64,000 nucleotides of DNA from Paenibacillus sp. HB172176 (GCF_011947265.1 NZ_JAATHD010000003.1:518086-582085); one strand, 5' to 3'; shown: positions 26,350 through 34,530, counted from the stretch's first letter. Program-made: numbers and translations. The notes: generated by a model not told the origin, from the letters alone.

Positions 26350-27129
26350 ATGAATGTGACAATCGACAAGGTGCTGCATCTGCAATATAAAGGCAGGTGG
26401 GGAGGATACGGCGAAGTGACGAAGGTTCCACATCATTTGCTTCTGTTCATGGACGAGGGCTCATGCTCCTATGTGATAGACGGAGAAACGTATACGGTGC
26501 GCAAAGGAGAGGTATTGTTCATGGCGGCCGATACGCCACGGCAAGGGATAGCGGCCGACGGCCGTTCTCATGCGAAATATTCGGTCCATTGGAAGGGAGC
26601 GGGCATGTTCGAGCCATTCCCCAAGCTGAACAAGCCGGCTGTGAAGTTCGAGACGGCGGCGATATACGGCTATCTGAATCAAATGTATGCCCGCATGCAT
26701 CATCTATGTGAGGGGAAGGAGCGCTATTGCGAGGCGCTTTGTCATAGCATGCTGTTAGAGATGACAGTCAGAATCCACCAGCAGACAGAACGCAAGCGCC
26801 CCGCTGGCAAACAGGCGACGGCGATGAAGCTGGTTCACGATTATATTGCTCAGTATTATCAAGAGCCGTTGTCGATCGAAGAACTGGCGCTGCATGCGGG
26901 CAGGAATGCGACGCATCTGATTACAAGCTTCAGAAAGCAGTTCGGAAAGGCTCCGCTTGCCTATATGCATCAACTTCGCATTGCGAGGGCGGAGGAGCTG
27001 TTGCTCTCGACCGATGCCAGAATCGAGGATATTGCCTCCGAGCTCGGTTATTGCGACGCGGCATATTTCTCCCGCATGTTCAAGCGATTGACGGGGATGA
27101 CGCCGTCCGCGTTCCGACGGATGCTGTAG
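26350..27129 (+). CDS. AraC-family regulator with cupin sensor domain
   Basis: This 259-aa cytoplasmic regulator has an N-terminal cupin-like sugar-binding fold (about residues 10-110, with YVIDGETYTVRKGEVLFM) and a C-terminal AraC double HTH (about 160-257, with IASELGYCDAAYFSRMFKRL). ATG 26350 is preferred: AGGAGG lies 10 nt upstream, whereas the longer frame begins with charged residues that encode the ribosome site itself. It is divergent from the 752-aa gene and probably its regulator. A 14-bp direct repeat in the shared control region is a possible operator. The inducer is unknown. Confidence 0.88.
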   Translation: MNVTIDKVLHLQYKGRWGGYGEVTKVPHHLLLFMDEGSCSYVIDGETYTVRKGEVLFMAADTPRQGIAADGRSHAKYSVHWKGAGMFEPFPKLNKPAVKFETAAIYGYLNQMYARMHHLCEGKERYCEALCHSMLLEMTVRIHQQTERKRPAGKQATAMKLVHDYIAQYYQEPLSIEELALHAGRNATHLITSFRKQFGKAPLAYMHQLRIARAEELLLSTDARIEDIASELGYCDAAYFSRMFKRLTGMTPSAFRRML

Positions 27130-27150
27130 AATTCAATTCGTTCATGCAGA

Positions 27151-27188
27151 GAAGAAAAGTCCCGGCGAGCAGAGACTTGCCTCGCCGG
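27151..27188 (-). terminator. Terminator of the GH105 gene
   Basis: The stem pairs 27162-27169 with 27181-27188 (CCGGCGAG/CTCGCCGG). In minus-strand sense it is followed by a T-rich tail (27151-27159). It lies between convergent genes, 10 nt beyond the GH105 stop. Confidence 0.75.
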
Positions 27189-27197
27189 AACGTTCGA

Positions 27198-28304
27198 TCA
27201 GGAATGCAGCGGTTCCGCCTTGCTCATCTCCACGCACATCAGAATGAAGGCGCCTGCGCCATGCAAGTCGTTTTCGCTGGTAGGACGGGCAATATAATGC
27301 GCATAATCGCCGATTCCCGTCCCGATGCAAATATGGCCGATAACAACCTTGCCGTTCTCGTCCTTGGTCAACGTATCTATAACGCCTTGATACCCCTTCC
27401 AGGCATACTTCAGATAGCCGGGATCGAGATAGCCGAAGCGCACGGCTTTGGCAATGGCATGAACAAAGAGCGAGGTGCAGGAATTTTCCAGCCAATTGTC
27501 CTCACGGTCGCCTTTGTCAATAACCTGGTACCACAAGCCGCTAGCCTCATCCTGGTAATTTACCAAGGCGGCCAGCAGGTCCTGCAGAATGTGAACCAGC
27601 TTCGCCTTGTCCTTATGATTCTCTGGCATATGCTCGAACATCTCAAGCAAAGCGACGGGATACCAGCCGATTGCCCGTCCCCAGAATTCGGGAGCGAGCC
27701 CGGTCGATGGATCCGCCCATGCGGCCTTCTTCGTCTCGTCCCAGCCATGATAGAGCAGCCCCGTAACAGGATCCTTCGTATGCTTCTCCATCAGTATAGC
27801 CTGGAAGGTCATCTTGTCGAAGTAGCTGCTGTCACCGAAGGTCTTTCCAAATTCAACCGCGATCGGGCCAGCCATATACAACCCGTCGAGCCACATTTGA
27901 TTCGGATAATGCTCCTTGTGCCAGAAGCCGCCGGAAGAATTCGTCTTCCAGTCCTTCAATAGCGGAACAAGCGTGTGCAACGCTTTCTTGTAGCGCTCGT
28001 CTCCGGTTTGCTCGTAGAGAGGGAAGAGAAGCACGCCAGGCTGAATATCGTCGAGCTCATTCGCATTGAAGTGCTTGATGCTGCCTTCCTCAAGAACCTG
28101 GCTGTCCACCCATGCCTTCATGTAATCGTAATAGCGCTTTTTGCCGGTCGCTTGCCAGTACTTGGTCATGCCCGACAGGAAGACGCCTTGATGGTAATGG
28201 AATCGGCTTGGCGGCAGCTCCTCCGGAGCGTATTTGAACATTAAGGCTTCACAAGCTTCTTCTGCCCACCCAAGCGGGGTAAGCGTGGAATTGGCTGTTG
28301 TCAT
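27198..28304 (-). CDS. GH105 unsaturated rhamnogalacturonyl hydrolase (YteR/YesR-like)
   Basis: This 368-aa (alpha/alpha)6-barrel enzyme hydrolyses the unsaturated uronic acid left at oligosaccharide ends by polysaccharide lyases. The family motif MWLDGLYMAGP is present, and its Asp (residue 140 from the chosen start) matches the catalytic D143 I recall for YteR. FHYHQGVFLSGM, LNGFW-like aromatic blocks and WLENSCTSLFVHAI also fit GH88/GH105. There is no signal peptide. ATG 28304 has AAGGAA upstream; ATG 28322 would add six residues. It is divergent from the AraC gene at 28449. It would process products of the PL8, PL9 and PL26 lyases in the cytoplasm. GH88 specificity for glycosaminoglycan products cannot be excluded. 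Confidence 0.88.
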   Translation of the reverse strand: MTTANSTLTPLGWAEEACEALMFKYAPEELPPSRFHYHQGVFLSGMTKYWQATGKKRYYDYMKAWVDSQVLEEGSIKHFNANELDDIQPGVLLFPLYEQTGDERYKKALHTLVPLLKDWKTNSSGGFWHKEHYPNQMWLDGLYMAGPIAVEFGKTFGDSSYFDKMTFQAILMEKHTKDPVTGLLYHGWDETKKAAWADPSTGLAPEFWGRAIGWYPVALLEMFEHMPENHKDKAKLVHILQDLLAALVNYQDEASGLWYQVIDKGDREDNWLENSCTSLFVHAIAKAVRFGYLDPGYLKYAWKGYQGVIDTLTKDENGKVVIGHICIGTGIGDYAHYIARPTSENDLHGAGAFILMCVEMSKAEPLHS

Positions 28305-28388
28305 CTTCTCATTCCTTCCCATTTGTTTAGCCCTAGATTATCACAATGATATGTACATTAATTGCGTGATTAGACGATTTCTTCTTAG

Positions 28389-28419
28389 ATCTTGCAGAAA
28401 GCGCAAGATGCCTTATAAT
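28389..28419 (+). promoter_or_regulatory. Promoter of the AraC gene at 28449 with overlapping inverted repeat
   Basis: The -35 is TTGCAG (28392-28397), then a 16-nt spacer and -10 TATAAT (28414-28419). An inverted repeat ATCTTGC (28389-28395) / GCAAGAT (28403-28409) covers the -35 and is well placed for repression or autoregulation. Confidence 0.6.
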
Positions 28420-28448
28420 AGAAGTCAAACGGCCAAGGGAGCGGGAGA

Positions 28449-29288
28449 ATGGGAGACCTACAGTTTGAAAATGCGGGAGGAACCTTCTCAATCTCGCATC
28501 GGAAGGCGCTGGGCCATCATATGCCGATTAGTCATTTCCACAGCACCTTCGAGATTCATTGCTTAATATCGGGCAAGCGGGAGCTATTCGTCAAGGATCG
28601 CACCATTAGTCTTCAAGACGGCGATGTTGTCATCATTTCCCCGAATATCTTGCATCGAACGACGAATGCGAATATTCCAGAGCATGAACGGCTCGTCGTC
28701 AACATACACGAGAAATATTTGAACAGAGTTGACGGCGCTCATGAAGACATTCTGTCGCCCCTCTTCGAGCTTGAGTATATGCTGGTAAGAACATCCCCCT
28801 ACGAGAGACTCGCGATAGATGCATTATTGCGTCAAATTATGCAAGAGCTTCAAGACAGACAGCCTGGCTTCGAACGTTGCACGCAGGCGCTGGTCATTCA
28901 GCTTCTCATCCTGTGCTGCAGGCATCGCGGGCAAGACAGCCTGATGTCGATCGAATCCCCAAGTCCCATGCATGATCGCATCTCGGAGGTTGTCTGCTAT
29001 ATCAACACTCATTACATGCAGCCGCTGTCTCTGCGAATGCTTGCGGATCGCTTCTATGTCAGTCCCTATTATTTGAGCCGATTCTTCAAGGAAGCAACCG
29101 GCTTCACCTTTGTGGAATACATGAACAGTGTCAGAGTGAAGGAAGCGAAGAAGCTGCTGGAGGGCACCAACATGAAGGCCGGTCTTATTGCGAAGAAGGT
29201 AGGCTTCGGCAGTGTCACCAATTTCGGAAGAGTATTCAAATCCGTTACGGGACATGCTCCGTTATTTTTTCGGAAAGGCAGGTCGTAA
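28449..29288 (+). CDS. AraC-family regulator with cupin sensor domain
   Basis: This 279-aa transcription factor has an N-terminal cupin segment (FHSTFEIHCLISGKRELFV, then DGDVVIISPNILH) and a C-terminal AraC HTH (about residues 175-275, with LADRFYVSPYYLSRFFKE and IAKKVGFGSVTNFGRVFK). AAGGGAG lies upstream of the ATG. It is divergent from the GH105 gene, which it probably regulates. A consensus-like TATAAT promoter with an inverted repeat precedes it, suggesting autoregulation. Confidence 0.88.
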   Translation: MGDLQFENAGGTFSISHRKALGHHMPISHFHSTFEIHCLISGKRELFVKDRTISLQDGDVVIISPNILHRTTNANIPEHERLVVNIHEKYLNRVDGAHEDILSPLFELEYMLVRTSPYERLAIDALLRQIMQELQDRQPGFERCTQALVIQLLILCCRHRGQDSLMSIESPSPMHDRISEVVCYINTHYMQPLSLRMLADRFYVSPYYLSRFFKEATGFTFVEYMNSVRVKEAKKLLEGTNMKAGLIAKKVGFGSVTNFGRVFKSVTGHAPLFFRKGRS

Positions 29289-29319
29289 GAGTTAGAGTTG
29301 TCAGCAATGATAAAAGAGG

Positions 29320-29362
29320 GGCTCTGCAACGCTTTCTCATGCTGGAGAATGTTTGCAGAGCC
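29320..29362. terminator. Bidirectional terminator between convergent genes
   Basis: The stem GGCTCTGCAA (29320-29329) pairs with TTGCAGAGCC (29353-29362), with an inner TTCTC/GAGAA pairing. In minus-strand sense it is followed by CCTCTTTT. It separates the AraC gene (+) from the Gly-rich gene (-). Confidence 0.7.
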
Positions 29363-29389
29363 TGTTTCCATTTCCAGGAATGTCAGCCT

Positions 29390-29785
29390 TTAATAAAAGC
29401 CGTCATATCCGCCATACCCGCCGGGGCCGCAGCCATTGCAGCCGCAACCGCCATACCCGCCGCCGAAACCGCCGCCGTATCCGCCGTAACCGCCTCCGTA
29501 TCCGAAGAATGGGATGAAGAATAACGAGGCGATAAAGCCCAGCGCGATGCCTATACCGAAGCCGAAGAAAGAAATCGTTGCTTTTTTCTTATTGCGTTTG
29601 GCGTATTGCTTTCTCGCTCGATGATAGGTCGGGCCGGAGCCTTTGCTGATGGAGGCGAAGTAGAGCCGTCCGTCTCTGAACGCCTTGATTTTGCCGTAAA
29701 TACGGGAACCGTCCTTCAGTTTGGCGTAGACGGTTTTTCCAATATACGGTCTGAGAGCAACTTCTGAAAGTGCAATGGGTTTCAT
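29390..29785 (-). CDS. Small membrane protein with Gly/Tyr-rich tail
   Basis: This 131-aa protein belongs to no family I can name. Residues 1-50 are a compact basic beta-rich segment (GKTVYAKLKDGSRIYGKI) that recalls an Sm-like or SH3-like barrel. Residues about 58-72 are strongly basic, followed by one hydrophobic helix (about 72-92, FFGFGIGIALGFIASLFFIP). The tail is repeats of GGYGG with two Cys (GCGCNGCG). AGGAGG precedes the ATG. Such Gly/Tyr-rich tails occur in spore-coat and surface-layer proteins of Bacillales, but no direct evidence supports that here. The DNA for the tail is an imperfect tandem repeat. Confidence 0.7.
   Translation of the reverse strand: MKPIALSEVALRPYIGKTVYAKLKDGSRIYGKIKAFRDGRLYFASISKGSGPTYHRARKQYAKRNKKKATISFFGFGIGIALGFIASLFFIPFFGYGGGYGGYGGGFGGGYGGCGCNGCGPGGYGGYDGFY
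29400..29515. repeat. Imperfect short tandem repeats encoding the GGYGG tail
   Basis: About 115 nt of CCGCCGTA/CCGCCATA-type units on the + strand encode the Gly/Tyr-rich C-terminus of the minus-strand gene. Such a tract is prone to slippage length changes. Confidence 0.6.
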
Positions 29786-30020
29786 AGGAATAACACCTCC
29801 TCATGTTGCGATATCTTAATAGTATATTCAGACAAGGTCTTCATAGATTGTATGAATAGCGGGGGACTGTCAAATGTCTCCATTGCGGAGGCGCATCATC
29901 TTGCAATACATCACAAGAATCTAAGAATAGGTCATGGCTATTCTCGTTTTTGTTGCTTAATGTAACGTACATATACCTATTTACAAGATGGAGCATGATG
30001 ACTGGACAGGAGGAATCTCG

Positions 30021-30059
30021 ATGCGGAATTGCCCGATTGAGAAAATCGATTATGAATGA
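30021..30059 (+). CDS. Putative 12-codon leader ORF overlapping the PL8 start
   Basis: ATG 30021 has an excellent ribosome site (AGGAGG with a 7-nt spacer) but the frame reads MRNCPIEKIDYE and stops at TGA 30057-30059. It overlaps the PL8 ATG (30052) in another frame, whereas the PL8 ATG itself has no good ribosome site. This may be translational coupling through a leader peptide, or a one-base indel that separates the true start from the PL8 frame. Confidence 0.45.
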   Translation: MRNCPIEKIDYE

Positions 30060-32304
30060 GCTGAAGCAAAGATGGAAGGCCTATCTGTCGGGGGATGCCA
30101 CTCGGCCTGATGAGGCGGAGAAGGCAGTCGGTTATCGATTAACCATGCAGCCGGGCAAAGACGGACTATGGCCGGATATTCGGTTCGCGGACAATGCCGC
30201 GGATATGTTCCTGACGGCTCGCCGCTTGAAAGAGATGGCGATCGCTCTTTGCTCCAGGGGAGCGCCTTGCTACATGGACGGCGAATTGAAGGAAGCGACA
30301 ATTCGAGGATTGGAATGGCTTTATCAACGTCGTTACAACCAACGCTGCAAGCCCTACGGCAACTGGTGGTATTGGGAAATCGGCGTGCCCATTGCATTGC
30401 TGGAGAGCATGTTGCTGCTAGATGAAATGATTCCGCCGGAGCTAATTAAGTCATTGCTTCGTCCTATAGACAAATACGTGGGAGACCCTTCCTATCATGC
30501 TCAGCAGTTTACGGTGAATCCCCCTCGCTCGACCGGCGCGAATTTGGTCTGGAAAGCGATGGCCCAGGCGCTCAGCGCCGTAATGCAAAGCGATGAGGAG
30601 AAGCTGCTGGCGGCGCGGAAAGCGGTGCTTCCGGTGTTCGGCTACACGACGCATGGCGACGGTTTCTACCTTGACGGCTCCTTTATCCAGCATGATCGCT
30701 ATGCTTACACCGGCGGATACGGGGTATCGCTCCTGCAAGATATCGTCAGAGTGATGGTGTGGCTGCATGGAACGCCTTGGGCGCTTGGCGAACCAGAGCG
30801 GGATATCGTCTTTCATTGGGCGCGGAACGCCTATGCGCCGCTCATGTTTCGAGGGCAGCTCCTCGATATGACAAGCGGAAGAGAGATTTCGAGGAAGCAG
30901 TCGCAGAATCATGAGAGCGGCCATTCCTTTATTGCTTCCTGCTTGAGGTTGTCCCGAATCGTGAATCCGCGTCAAGCCGAATATTTGCTGTCGCATGCGA
31001 AGCTGTGGATTGGAAGAGATTCTTACAAATCGTACTCAGCCTGCTGTCCGCCGGATACAGTAGAGCAAGCCAGAAGCCTGCTGGTGGATGACGGCATGGA
31101 CGCGGCTAAGGAAGCGGCGTTCTGCAAGCTGTTCGCCAGCATGGACCGTGCCGTGCTTCAAGGTCCGGGCTTCGCTTACGGCATCAGCATGCATTCGAAT
31201 CGAATCGGCAATTATGAATCTATGAACGGGGAGAATTTGAAAAGCTGGTATACCGCTCACGGCATGACGGATTTCTATCAGGATGATCTCGGCCAATATG
31301 CCGATTCCTATTGGCCGACGGTCAATCCTTGCAGGCTGCCTGGCACGACAGTTCCTGCGACACCTCGCCAGGATGGCACCGGGAACGGACGGTTCAGCTC
31401 TCGGGATTTCGTAGGAGGCGCCGTGCTGGAGGGGGAATTCGGCGGAATCGCGATGGAACTGGAGGATACGACAGAAGATGTCGATTCTGACAAGCTTACA
31501 GGGCGCAAGAGCTGGTTCTTGCTCGGAGACAGGATCGTTGCGCTTGGCTCGGATATTCAATCGCAGGGCAGAGCCCCGGTCGAGACAATCATTGAAAATC
31601 GGATGTGGCGGAACCAGGAGCAACTTATCATCTCCGCGGAGAAGGGATGCATCTGCGACTCGCTTGGCCGCATTGAAGAGGTGACTGGAAGCTGGATTCA
31701 ATTGTTCGACGAGGCATCAGGATGCGAAGCGGGCTATCTATTCCCGAAAGGCGGGGCGGTGAAGGCGGTTCGCGAAGTGCGCGAAGGCAATTGGCGCAAG
31801 ATCAATGCGAACGGTCCCGACGAGGCAATAAAGCGCGCTTATTTCACAGTATGGTTCGATCATGGCGCGAGACCTCAACAAGCGGAATATGCATACATCC
31901 TGTTGCCGGGAAGAACGGCAAGCGAAACGGAGCGCTTCGGAAGCAATTGTCCGGTGTATATAAGAGAACAAAGCGAATATTGCCATGCGGTGGAGGATAC
32001 GGAGCTTGGAGTATATGCCGCGCATTTCTGGAAGCCGGCAGCTTTTTCCACAGGGCTCATTGCCTGTTCGGGTCGAGCCTCTATTGTGCTGCGACAGGAG
32101 AATAGAGGCTGGACACTCGCGGTATCCGATCCTACCCAGCGGGAAGAACAGCCTCTTGAATTGGAAATCAAGCTAGCGGCAGGCAACATACGGAAGCAGT
32201 CTGAGCGAATAACATTGCTGAGCAGCGACAAGCATGCGGTGAAGCTTTCGTTCGACCCCCGGGAAGGTGCGGGCGCCTCGTTCGAAATTGCATTTGAAAG
32301 TTGA
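30052..32304 (+). CDS. Polysaccharide lyase family 8 (hyaluronate/chondroitin/xanthan lyase family), no signal peptide
   Basis: This is a 750-aa enzyme from ATG 30052. PL8 lyases cleave uronic-acid polysaccharides by beta-elimination. N164 (STGANLVW), H214 (QHDRY), Y223 (TGGYG) and R277 (SGREIS) have the same spacing as the catalytic Asn349, His399, Tyr408 and Arg462 that I recall for pneumococcal hyaluronate lyase. NWWYWEIGVP and the C-terminal beta domains also fit. Unlike most PL8 enzymes there is no signal peptide, so action on imported fragments in the cytoplasm is inferred. Initiation is unclear: a good ribosome site drives a 12-codon ORF that overlaps this start. The substrate (glycosaminoglycan, xanthan or other) cannot be fixed. 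A terminator follows. Confidence 0.87.
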   Translation: MNELKQRWKAYLSGDATRPDEAEKAVGYRLTMQPGKDGLWPDIRFADNAADMFLTARRLKEMAIALCSRGAPCYMDGELKEATIRGLEWLYQRRYNQRCKPYGNWWYWEIGVPIALLESMLLLDEMIPPELIKSLLRPIDKYVGDPSYHAQQFTVNPPRSTGANLVWKAMAQALSAVMQSDEEKLLAARKAVLPVFGYTTHGDGFYLDGSFIQHDRYAYTGGYGVSLLQDIVRVMVWLHGTPWALGEPERDIVFHWARNAYAPLMFRGQLLDMTSGREISRKQSQNHESGHSFIASCLRLSRIVNPRQAEYLLSHAKLWIGRDSYKSYSACCPPDTVEQARSLLVDDGMDAAKEAAFCKLFASMDRAVLQGPGFAYGISMHSNRIGNYESMNGENLKSWYTAHGMTDFYQDDLGQYADSYWPTVNPCRLPGTTVPATPRQDGTGNGRFSSRDFVGGAVLEGEFGGIAMELEDTTEDVDSDKLTGRKSWFLLGDRIVALGSDIQSQGRAPVETIIENRMWRNQEQLIISAEKGCICDSLGRIEEVTGSWIQLFDEASGCEAGYLFPKGGAVKAVREVREGNWRKINANGPDEAIKRAYFTVWFDHGARPQQAEYAYILLPGRTASETERFGSNCPVYIREQSEYCHAVEDTELGVYAAHFWKPAAFSTGLIACSGRASIVLRQENRGWTLAVSDPTQREEQPLELEIKLAAGNIRKQSERITLLSSDKHAVKLSFDPREGAGASFEIAFES

Positions 32305-32349
32305 CCGAAGTGAGATGGATTTCCTAGAAGGGCGAGCAAGGATGCGGAC

Positions 32350-32396
32350 GAAAAGCCATGGAGAGAGGATTCAATTCCTCCTTCCATGGCTTTTTC
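32350..32396. terminator. Terminator between PL8 and the small DUF6254-like gene
   Basis: The stem GAAAAGCCATGGA (32350-32362) pairs with TCCATGGCTTTTTC (32383-32396), with inner pairing of GGAGAGAGGA and TCCTCC. It ends in a T-run on the + strand and an A-rich arm that gives T's on the minus strand, so it can serve both convergent genes. Confidence 0.85.
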
Positions 32397-32400
32397 GCTG

Positions 32401-32526
32401 CTATTGTTTTTTGTCAGGAGCCGTTTCGCTCAGCTCCTCGAAGGATTGAACCTTGCCATGCGAAGGCTTCTGATTCTGCTTTCTTTGCTGCCAAGCGTTC
32501 TCTCTTCGATTCCTGGATGACGTCAT
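32401..32526 (-). CDS. Small basic protein, DUF6254-like (41 aa)
   Basis: This 41-aa reading frame starts at ATG 32526, with CCTCCTT (AAGGAGG in minus sense) 13 nt upstream. The protein is very hydrophilic (begins MTSSRNRRENAWQQRKQ, then HGKVQSFEELSE). The layout of a basic start, a W-x-x-RKQ block and a HGKVxSFEEL block is what I recall of the short DUF6254 proteins of Bacillales. Function is unknown. It lies between a terminator and the DUF4183 genes. Confidence 0.6.
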   Translation of the reverse strand: MTSSRNRRENAWQQRKQNQKPSHGKVQSFEELSETAPDKKQ

Positions 32527-32606
32527 CTGCGCTCTCGCACCTCCTTCCCCTGTTAGAATGGCATTTTGCTTTGCCTTTCATTCAGGCTCGGGAGAGCTAT
32601 CAGGAG

Positions 32607-32990
32607 CTAAGTTGCAATCGTTGTCGTCGAGTCCGGCGCGAAGTTGATGACTTCAAGCACGACGGGGGAGCCAATGAGAATGGATGACAGTCCTGCGGGA
32701 ACATCGATTGCGAGGGAACCGACTCCCGTCGCGCCTGCTGTATAGGTGGAGATATCCTGCATTTGCATAACGCCGTTGATGTAAACATTGAATAAGCTGT
32801 TGCCTGAGGATAACGCGGGAAGCTCAGTGACTGCAGTTCCGGAATCATCGAAGAAATCGGCGGCATCAATGGTTAATGTAGCGCCTGGTGCGGTAATTGT
32901 TGTCGTAACAAAAAAGAATCTTTCGGGCGTCGGCGTCGTCTCCGTCGTGGTAGTGGCTGTTACCAGCAATTTCATTAATTCCAAGGCCAT
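32607..32990 (-). CDS. DUF4183 protein (first of two)
   Basis: This 127-aa protein is nearly all beta by appearance, Thr-rich at its start and with the motif NVYINGVMQ typical of DUF4183, a small domain common in spore-formers, sometimes attached to collagen-like exosporium proteins. ATG 32990 has GGAGGG 8 nt upstream; longer frames lack a site. It lies 86 nt downstream of a second DUF4183 gene on the same strand (shared block NLFINGVMQ). A spore-surface role is family-based inference. Confidence 0.75.
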   Translation of the reverse strand: MALELMKLLVTATTTTETTPTPERFFFVTTTITAPGATLTIDAADFFDDSGTAVTELPALSSGNSLFNVYINGVMQMQDISTYTAGATGVGSLAIDVPAGLSSILIGSPVVLEVINFAPDSTTTIAT

Positions 32991-33076
32991 GTATAAACCC
33001 TCCTCTAGTTTGTACTTCATAATTACTATATTCGAAATCATAGAGGAAGGCAGGGTGTTTCGCAGGGTTAATCTAT

Positions 33077-33460
33077 CTAAATTCTTTTTCTGTTCCCTTT
33101 TGCCGCAAAGCGCACAAACTCCAGAATAATTGTTGTGCCCGAAGCAATTTGCTGATCTGTCGCAGCTAACTCTAACGCTTCGGGATTGATGTCATAGAGA
33201 CCCCCCTCCTGCATAACGCCGTTAATAAATAAATTGACGTAACCGTTTCTTGCAACAAGAGGGAAAGAAGAAATCTTATTGCCGTCGTCATCATTGAAAT
33301 GATGGGAAGGAAGGCAAGCTCCGTTCGCCAAATGCAAAATGTTCGGGGAAATGTAGAAATATCTGTTCACAATCGGTCGAACGCAGAGCTTGATTGCCGT
33401 TCTGCGACGGCATCTTTTCTTTCCGGCTTTGATTCTTTTTTGACGCTTCTTCAAACGCAT
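33077..33460 (-). CDS. DUF4183 protein (second of two) with basic N-terminus
   Basis: This 127-aa protein has a DUF4183 domain (VARNGYVNLFINGVMQEGG, then SGTTIILEFVRFA) preceded by about 30 strongly basic residues (MRLKKRQKRIKAGKKRCRRR). ATG 33460 has GGAGG 9 nt upstream. It is cotranscribed with or adjacent to the other DUF4183 gene (86-nt gap). An overlapping frame (to 33641) is open but gives a less plausible protein. No specific function is known. Confidence 0.68.
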   Translation of the reverse strand: MRLKKRQKRIKAGKKRCRRRTAIKLCVRPIVNRYFYISPNILHLANGACLPSHHFNDDDGNKISSFPLVARNGYVNLFINGVMQEGGLYDINPEALELAATDQQIASGTTIILEFVRFAAKGNRKRI

Positions 33461-33580
33461 GAGGGTCATCCTCCAGCAAATAACATTCTGCCTCATCATA
33501 TGAAGTTTCTTCCTTGTCGGCAAGGGACATAGACCCGGCTGTGCATCGTATATGAAAGTCTGTCTGCATCAGCCAGGAGT

Positions 33581-34459
33581 CTATCGCGAGAATTGTTTTC
33601 GGAAAGCAGTAGGAGACAGACCGATTTTCTTCGTCATGCAAGAGGTGAAGTAGGCTGCGCTGTCATAGCCTACTTGCTCTGCGATTGCGCCTATCGTCCA
33701 CTCGGTTTTGAGGAGCAGCAGCTTGGCTTGCTCCAGACGGTAAGCGTTCCAATATTGGCCGGGCGTCATGCCGTACACCTGCTTCATGCATCTTGAGATA
33801 TAGTTGTAATGGAAGTTCAGCTCGGCAGCCATCGCATTCCCCGATATCGCTTCCCGATAATTGTTCTTGATATATGCTTCGGCTTTCTCTGCGAGTGCGA
33901 CGACCGGGCTTGCGAACGCTTCGTTCTGCCGCATGTCCATCATTCGCAGAAGCTCCTCGAAGGCTTGCTGCTGTGTCCAGAAAGCGCTTGACTGCGGCTC
34001 GCCGGCCGAGCGATTCATTCTTCTCGCGAGCTGATAGGCCTGCTCCGGATAGGGCAAAGTCCATTGCTTTCGAATCGTCAACGCATAGGGCGCAGTAAGG
34101 AATTTGGCAGCATGAGCCTCATGATGGAAGGATGAATGCTCCTCGCAAGATTGCAGCCATTCGCCCAAGACGTGGAAATGGACCCAATAGAATACGGTTT
34201 CCATCTCGCAGGGCTTGACGGAGTAGTGAGTGCCGTCAGGCATAAGCAGCAGCGTTTCTCCACTTGAAAGCGACCAAGAATGCTCCTCTTCTCCGATATA
34301 CAAGCAGCCGGATTCCACAATAAGCAAATCGAATACGCCAAGCTGCTTTCGGCTTGGATGCAGGTCTCCCGCTCCATAGCGCGTTTCCCCGCTTTCGAGA
34401 TAATACGGCATGGGCGGAGCAGCCATATAGACGCGTTCAGGGGTTTGCGGCGTCGTCAT
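33581..34459 (-). CDS. AraC-family regulator with cupin sensor domain
   Basis: This 292-aa regulator has an N-terminal cupin-like part (residues about 20-120, with GCLYIGEEEHSWSLSSGETL) and a C-terminal AraC HTH (about 190-290, with IAEQVGYDSAAYFTSCMTKK and GLSPTAFRKQF). Its start is divergent from the GH127 beta-L-arabinofuranosidase gene, 135 nt away, which makes it that gene's likely regulator. GGGGA lies just before the ATG. Confidence 0.88.
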   Translation of the reverse strand: MTTPQTPERVYMAAPPMPYYLESGETRYGAGDLHPSRKQLGVFDLLIVESGCLYIGEEEHSWSLSSGETLLLMPDGTHYSVKPCEMETVFYWVHFHVLGEWLQSCEEHSSFHHEAHAAKFLTAPYALTIRKQWTLPYPEQAYQLARRMNRSAGEPQSSAFWTQQQAFEELLRMMDMRQNEAFASPVVALAEKAEAYIKNNYREAISGNAMAAELNFHYNYISRCMKQVYGMTPGQYWNAYRLEQAKLLLLKTEWTIGAIAEQVGYDSAAYFTSCMTKKIGLSPTAFRKQFSR

Positions 34460-34500
34460 CGAATCCCCATCCTTTTGTGTGATATTTTATAAGAAATTGG

Positions 34501-34530
34501 TTGATATCCTTAATCGATCAGCTACATTAT
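34501..34530 (+). promoter_or_regulatory. Promoter of the GH127 gene
   Basis: The -35 is TTGATA (34501-34506), then an 18-nt spacer and -10 CATTAT (34525-34530). It is in the divergent region with the AraC gene. Confidence 0.5.

Noticed and set aside
27051..27962. 303-codon open frame antisense to the GH105 gene
   Set aside because: It covers the GH105 catalytic region and the AraC 3' end; no recognisable protein.
29400..29515. Short repeats that might be read as a CRISPR array or satellite
   Set aside because: Units are irregular, have no spacers and lie in frame in a Gly/Tyr-rich coding tail.
29924..29944. Inverted repeat AGAATAG / CTATTCT followed by CGTTTTTG, considered a terminator
   Set aside because: Only a 7-bp AT-rich stem in a divergent region with no gene reading into it; at most a weak operator.
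33291..33641. Open frame of 116 codons overlapping the basic N-terminus of the second DUF4183 gene
   Set aside because: The other frame carries the conserved DUF4183 domain and a GGAGG-preceded ATG; this frame has no recognisable domain and its C-terminal part looks random.
34479..34490. GTGATATTTTAT resembling the 14-bp repeat at 26226 and 26301
   Set aside because: Only nine bases match in an AT-rich region, which is expected by chance.
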